The notes below the pieces were generated by a model. That model worked only from the letters and a program-made list of their open reading frames with translations. It was not told the origin of the DNA and searched no databases. Positions 31,248 through 34,070 of a DNA stretch of 34,070 nt are shown piece after piece. The position numbers and the translations under genes were made by a program. Positions within the stretch are counted from its first letter, which is position 1. Every line of letters begins with the position of its first letter. The stretch comes from a virus. Where the stretch lies: positions 1-34,070 of IMG/VR virus record IMGVR_UViG_3300027759_000252; one strand, written 5' to 3'.

Positions 31248-32777
31248 CTAGATTAATTTTTGTAGATAACCTTCTACAGTCTTATTTATACCGTTTTCCA
31301 TAAAAGAAAAAACATCACCGTCGATATCTGACATCTTCATTGAGCCATCATATTTATTGATATCAAACCCAGTATTCATAATATTTGGTATCATAAAAGA
31401 ATGTATATTTTTATTCTTGAAGTTATCAATAGCAAACTTACTGGCAAGTTCGATAGATTTACTATAATTCATATGTTCGTTTTTCCAAAACATTTGTCCT
31501 GTCCAAACGCTGGTAAGCCCACCGTTTTTTGCTTGAATAAGTTTTGTTTTATATCCATATGATTCTGGGTCAATATCGATAGGACTAAGTTTTCTTTCTG
31601 ATATTTTTTCTTTGTTTACAATAGACAAAGGTTGCCAGAAAGACCCATCAATATAGTTTTCTTTCATAATATGTTCATGTGATTGTTCGACGCTTTCCAC
31701 AGTTTCGTGCGGCAAACCAATAATCATATTGATTCCATTATACACTTTATTGTTACTTCGTTTTTTCATTTCTTTCATTACGTCAAGAATTTTATTAATA
31801 TCGCCCATCTTCTTTACAGACATGCGAGTTTTGTAATTGAAAGATTCAACACCATAATTAGCAGATACTATTCCACTGCCTATTAGTAGATCAATTTGTT
31901 CTGGAAAAATAGCGAGCAAATCTGGTTTGACGTATGATGTAAAGTTTATTTTAAATGGCAATCGTTGTGTCATATTATAAAATCGTTCAAGTTTTGTTGT
32001 TGAATCATTAAAAGTGTCATCAGCAAAAACGTAGTTCTTTACTCCAAACAGCTCATAATTTCTACGTAACTCACATTCAAGATTATCTTCTTCTCTGAGA
32101 TAATCTAGTTTCTTTTTACCTTTCAATGGAAAATTGCAAAATGCACATTTAAAAATACAACCACGCGAAGCCTCAATGGGTAATGCTTCGTAAGGCTGAA
32201 CTGCATCTTCTGGTAACCATACATTATTAATCTCAATAGAAGAAAAGGGATAATCTACGTTACCATCAATTGTATTTTCTTTTTTAATAATAAGACTATT
32301 TGTTTTACCTTCAAGATAATCTAGATAATTTAGAAGAGCTAGCTCGGCGTAACCTGAAATACAAAAATCTACATATTTTGTATTCATGTCATAAGATGCA
32401 TGTTGACCACCAACAATAATTTTAAGATTTGGAAATTTATTTTTAAGTTCAAGAAATACTTCTGTGTATTTGTCCCAAAACATAGGATTAAGAAACAAAG
32501 TTGATAAACCTATAAATTTTGTTTTTGATGAAACAATGTTATTAAGAACACTTTTCATTGTAATTTCGTCATAAAAATCACAAAAATCAACCGCTCTAAT
32601 ATTATATCCAAAATTTGAAAGATGTGTTCTTAATCTTACAGGTCCAAGATTTCTGAAGAAACTTACAACAGTATCAAGTTTTGTAAATTGAATTAAGTCT
32701 TCGTTTAAAAATGATTTTTCAGTTGCACTAAATCCTGGTCTTGGTGCTCCGGTTAAAATTATACCATCATAAAACAT
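31248..32777 (-). CDS. B12-type radical SAM enzyme (putative)
   Basis: A 509-residue protein. Residues 1 to about 160 resemble a cobalamin-binding Rossmann domain (FIGLSTLFLN, LKIIVGGQHASYD, FCISGYAELAL); the usual D-x-H-x-x-G is absent, so B12 may not bind or may bind base-on. Then the radical SAM core: C207-x3-C211-x2-C214 (RGCIFKCAFC) for the 4Fe-4S cluster, YVFADDTFND in the barrel, VSANYGVESFN and YNGINMIIGLPHET, all typical of the class. The last 130 residues have no match I know. AAGGA is 7 bases before the ATG. The substrate is unknown. Carrying such an enzyme is unusual for a T4-like phage. No maturation partner was seen. Confidence 0.88.
   Translation of the reverse strand: MFYDGIILTGAPRPGFSATEKSFLNEDLIQFTKLDTVVSFFRNLGPVRLRTHLSNFGYNIRAVDFCDFYDEITMKSVLNNIVSSKTKFIGLSTLFLNPMFWDKYTEVFLELKNKFPNLKIIVGGQHASYDMNTKYVDFCISGYAELALLNYLDYLEGKTNSLIIKKENTIDGNVDYPFSSIEINNVWLPEDAVQPYEALPIEASRGCIFKCAFCNFPLKGKKKLDYLREEDNLECELRRNYELFGVKNYVFADDTFNDSTTKLERFYNMTQRLPFKINFTSYVKPDLLAIFPEQIDLLIGSGIVSANYGVESFNYKTRMSVKKMGDINKILDVMKEMKKRSNNKVYNGINMIIGLPHETVESVEQSHEHIMKENYIDGSFWQPLSIVNKEKISERKLSPIDIDPESYGYKTKLIQAKNGGLTSVWTGQMFWKNEHMNYSKSIELASKFAIDNFKNKNIHSFMIPNIMNTGFDINKYDGSMKMSDIDGDVFSFMENGINKTVEGYLQKLI
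31283..31290 (-). promoter_or_regulatory. T4-type late promoter TATAAATA
   Basis: Perfect late element on the minus strand, located in the last codons of the radical SAM gene and 45 bases before the tandem cupin-like gene. It would transcribe the cupin, desaturase and downstream small genes late. Confidence 0.75.
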
Positions 32778-32793
32778 ACTTTATCCTTATAAA

Positions 32794-33048
32794 TTATATT
32801 CCGTTTTCAAAATCATCTTCAAGGTTACCAGACATAGTTAGTTCTTCTGCAAAAGGACAATGCAGATTTACATGATAATCTAAATTTGCAGGAACAATGA
32901 CTGGAGCTGGTATACAGATTACTACTTTATTTGCAGTGTTGCTCAAAAGAGTATATTCAACATTTATTGTATTGTTGAAAGGGTCTCCGCTTTTTATAAT
33001 GTACGAATATTCTTGCATCAAAGCCTCGTTAAAATTGGGATAATTCAT
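32794..33048 (-). CDS. hypothetical protein, 84 residues
   Basis: A small protein MNYPNFNEALMQEYSYIIKS, with NTINVEYTLLSNTANKVV, a Pro-rich IPAPVIVPANLD and an acidic end. Mostly beta strands are expected. It overlaps the upstream gene by 20 bases. I do not recognise it. Its position next to the radical SAM gene, 16 bases away, suggests the same transcript. Confidence 0.65.
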   Translation of the reverse strand: MNYPNFNEALMQEYSYIIKSGDPFNNTINVEYTLLSNTANKVVICIPAPVIVPANLDYHVNLHCPFAEELTMSGNLEDDFENGI

Positions 33049-33397
33049 CTAAGAATTGATTTTTGATATCTTCCATGTTTTGACTATCGAGACCTTTAGA
33101 TTTGTATATCTGATAATATGTAGATTTTACTTCTAAAATTTTATCCAAAGTCATTATTCCTGATCTACCAATGTAGTTACCAATTTCAACAACATGTGGT
33201 TCTCCATTTAATGCATTTAACTCATTTTTCCAGAAAGTTTGGGGAGCGCAATGATCAATAGATTGTAAAAAATCTTCAGTTTCTGCAGATATATTTTGTG
33301 TAATTTCACTAAGGATAATATTGTCAGGTGTGTACTTAATCAACACTGAGTTTGTTTCAGTATTTGCTGATAAGATTGTAAATGTATACGTTTCCAT
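33029..33397 (-). CDS. hypothetical protein, 122 residues
   Basis: Begins METYTFTILSANTETNSVLI and alternates beta strands, a D/E-rich loop and a C-terminal helical part (GIMTLDKILEVKSTYYQIYK, then MEDIKNQFLDELSQF). A fold of small tail- or fibre-associated proteins is possible from the N-terminal strand pattern, but I have no signature to support it. It directly abuts the stop of the 66-residue gene (TAA then ATG) and overlaps the next gene. Confidence 0.65.
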   Translation of the reverse strand: METYTFTILSANTETNSVLIKYTPDNIILSEITQNISAETEDFLQSIDHCAPQTFWKNELNALNGEPHVVEIGNYIGRSGIMTLDKILEVKSTYYQIYKSKGLDSQNMEDIKNQFLDELSQF

Positions 33398-33595
33398 TTA
33401 ATTCTGTCCATTTCCTGGAAGATAGGTTACATTACCACCACTCTCAATATCAATTTTACAATTACCTACTTCTATTCTTCCTCGTAGTATATGATCGTCA
33501 TGTAAACTGAAATGCAAATCTGCAATCCAATTTCTCAGCTCATATGGTAAGTTGTCGTAACATTCCATTACGAGCTGCATTCTGTCTCTATTCAT
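33398..33595 (-). CDS. hypothetical protein, about 65 residues
   Basis: A small protein with a helical N-terminus (RMQLVMECYDNLPYELRNWI) and a beta C-terminal half (RGRIEVGNCKIDIESG). The reading frame is clear but the start is not: ATG at 33595 lies within 5 bases of a late promoter, while a second ATG at 33580 would be downstream of the expected transcription start and has GAGAC ahead. I give the longer form. I do not recognise the family. Confidence 0.65.
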   Translation of the reverse strand: MNRDRMQLVMECYDNLPYELRNWIADLHFSLHDDHILRGRIEVGNCKIDIESGGNVTYLPGNGQN

Positions 33596-33599
33596 CAAC

Positions 33600-33607
33600 T
33601 ATTTATA
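33600..33607 (-). promoter_or_regulatory. T4-type late promoter TATAAATA
   Basis: Perfect late element on the minus strand filling the space between the oxygenase stop and the start of the 65-residue gene. It may lead the transcript down to the radical SAM gene. Confidence 0.7.
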
Positions 33608-34070
33608 TTATTTGAACGGTGGTCCAGCAATCCAAATAACAAGGCTTTTTCTTGTTCCGGCTGTAACAGGAGTTACCTTATGCAGCATATAAGAAGGAAA
33701 AACTGCAATAAACCCTTTTTTCTTTTCGACTGTTGTCGGATTGGCTGAACTCATCAACTGTAATTCGCCACCCTCATATTCATCAGGATCTGATAATTGC
33801 ATTACAAGAGAAAGTTTTCTTGGAGAAGTGCTAGATTTATTTCCCATATCAACATGCCAGTCATAGTGACCTTTTTTGTCACCATAATATGTTGTGTATT
33901 GAAAGTCTTCAATAAATCCTGAGATATCAAAGTTAAAGAACTGACCATTCAATTGTCTGACGATAAAAGCAAACCGATCATATATCCAAGTTGTGTCATT
34001 TTGTAATGGTATCCAACGAGCTTCTGATTCTCTGATATCTGAAAAATCAGAGTCGCCCTCATGACCACCA
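33608..34070 (-). CDS. 2-oxoglutarate/Fe(II) oxygenase, N-terminus cut by window edge
   Basis: The frame is open to the right edge, about 153 residues, with an upstream start outside the window; a TTG at 33952 is only an in-frame codon, not a start. Fe ligands are seen: H-x-D in GHYDWHVDMG, and the distal His in SYMLHKVTPV, followed 10 residues later by the 2-oxoglutarate-binding Arg in GTRKS. GGELQL is the usual turn of prolyl-4-hydroxylase-like (PKHD) enzymes. It would hydroxylate a protein or small molecule using O2 and 2-oxoglutarate. Such genes are frequent in marine T4-like phages, with no known target. Confidence 0.88.
   Translation of the reverse strand, partial: GGHEGDSDFSDIRESEARWIPLQNDTTWIYDRFAFIVRQLNGQFFNFDISGFIEDFQYTTYYGDKKGHYDWHVDMGNKSSTSPRKLSLVMQLSDPDEYEGGELQLMSSANPTTVEKKKGFIAVFPSYMLHKVTPVTAGTRKSLVIWIAGPPFK

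Noticed and set aside
1-34070. CRISPR array, integrase, transposase, rRNA or prophage attachment site
   Set aside because: No spaced direct repeats, recombinase motifs, insertion-sequence ends or rRNA-like sequence were noticed; the layout is that of a lytic phage.

Overview
This window is a core-genome segment of a T4-like myovirus (tailed phage with a contractile tail). The evidence is an almost unbroken syntenic series of T4 homologues. Read along the minus strand from right to left it runs gp13-14-15-16-17-18-19-20-67-(68 slot)-21-22-23-(gp3-like)-uvsY-uvsW-gp55-gp47-gp46, then gp45-gp44-gp62-regA. Gene lengths, the gp3-like gene after gp23, the tiny membrane ORF between gp44 and gp62, a peptide deformylase, MazG, a DUF3310 protein and a fatty acid desaturase point to the marine/freshwater 'far T4' branch (cyanophage, pelagiphage and alphaproteobacterial T4-like phages) rather than to enteric T-evens. 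The DNA is AT-rich. No photosynthesis gene lies in this window, so the host cannot be fixed; a Gram-negative host is likely, since one gene carries a signal peptide.

Layout. (1) 1-3150: a small-gene accessory region with hypothetical genes, a tRNA cluster (Trp, a broken tRNA relic, Asn), a secreted Tyr/Pro-rich protein and a SpoU/TrmH-type RNA methyltransferase. (2) 3150-6000: the replication clamp module regA-gp62-gp44-gp45, with a zinc-ribbon protein and a membrane microprotein between gp44 and gp62. (3) 6000-8500: a metabolic/accessory operon with glycosyltransferase, DUF3310, peptide deformylase, MazG and a DUF2493/SLOG protein. (4) 8500-14800: recombination, repair and late transcription (gp46, gp47, gp55, uvsW, uvsY). 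gp46 and gp47 are split by a GIY-YIG homing endonuclease on the opposite strand, the only convincing plus-strand gene. (5) 14800-28970: head and tail morphogenesis. (6) 28970-34070: an accessory island with two cupin-like proteins, a fatty acid desaturase, a putative B12-type radical SAM enzyme, a 2-oxoglutarate/Fe(II) oxygenase (cut by the window edge) and several unknown small genes.

Regulation can be read from the DNA. In the replication and accessory half, six minus-strand promoters have a sigma70-like -35 and -10 separated by exactly 17 bases. In the structural half and the right-hand island, minus-strand genes are preceded by the T4 late element TATAAATA or a one-base variant. This fits the presence of gp55 (late sigma) and gp45 (sliding clamp, the late co-activator in T4). 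The homing endonuclease has its own plus-strand TATAAATA. Strong hairpin terminators follow gp45, gp23 and gp19. Most genes within a module overlap as ATGA or TAATG, indicating translational coupling.

The least ordinary parts are the right-hand radical SAM/cupin/desaturase/oxygenase island, the antisense endonuclease with a late promoter, the degenerating tRNA cluster, and the hairpin placed directly in front of the portal gene. No CRISPR array, integrase, transposase or rRNA was seen. No gap longer than about 300 bases lacks a gene.
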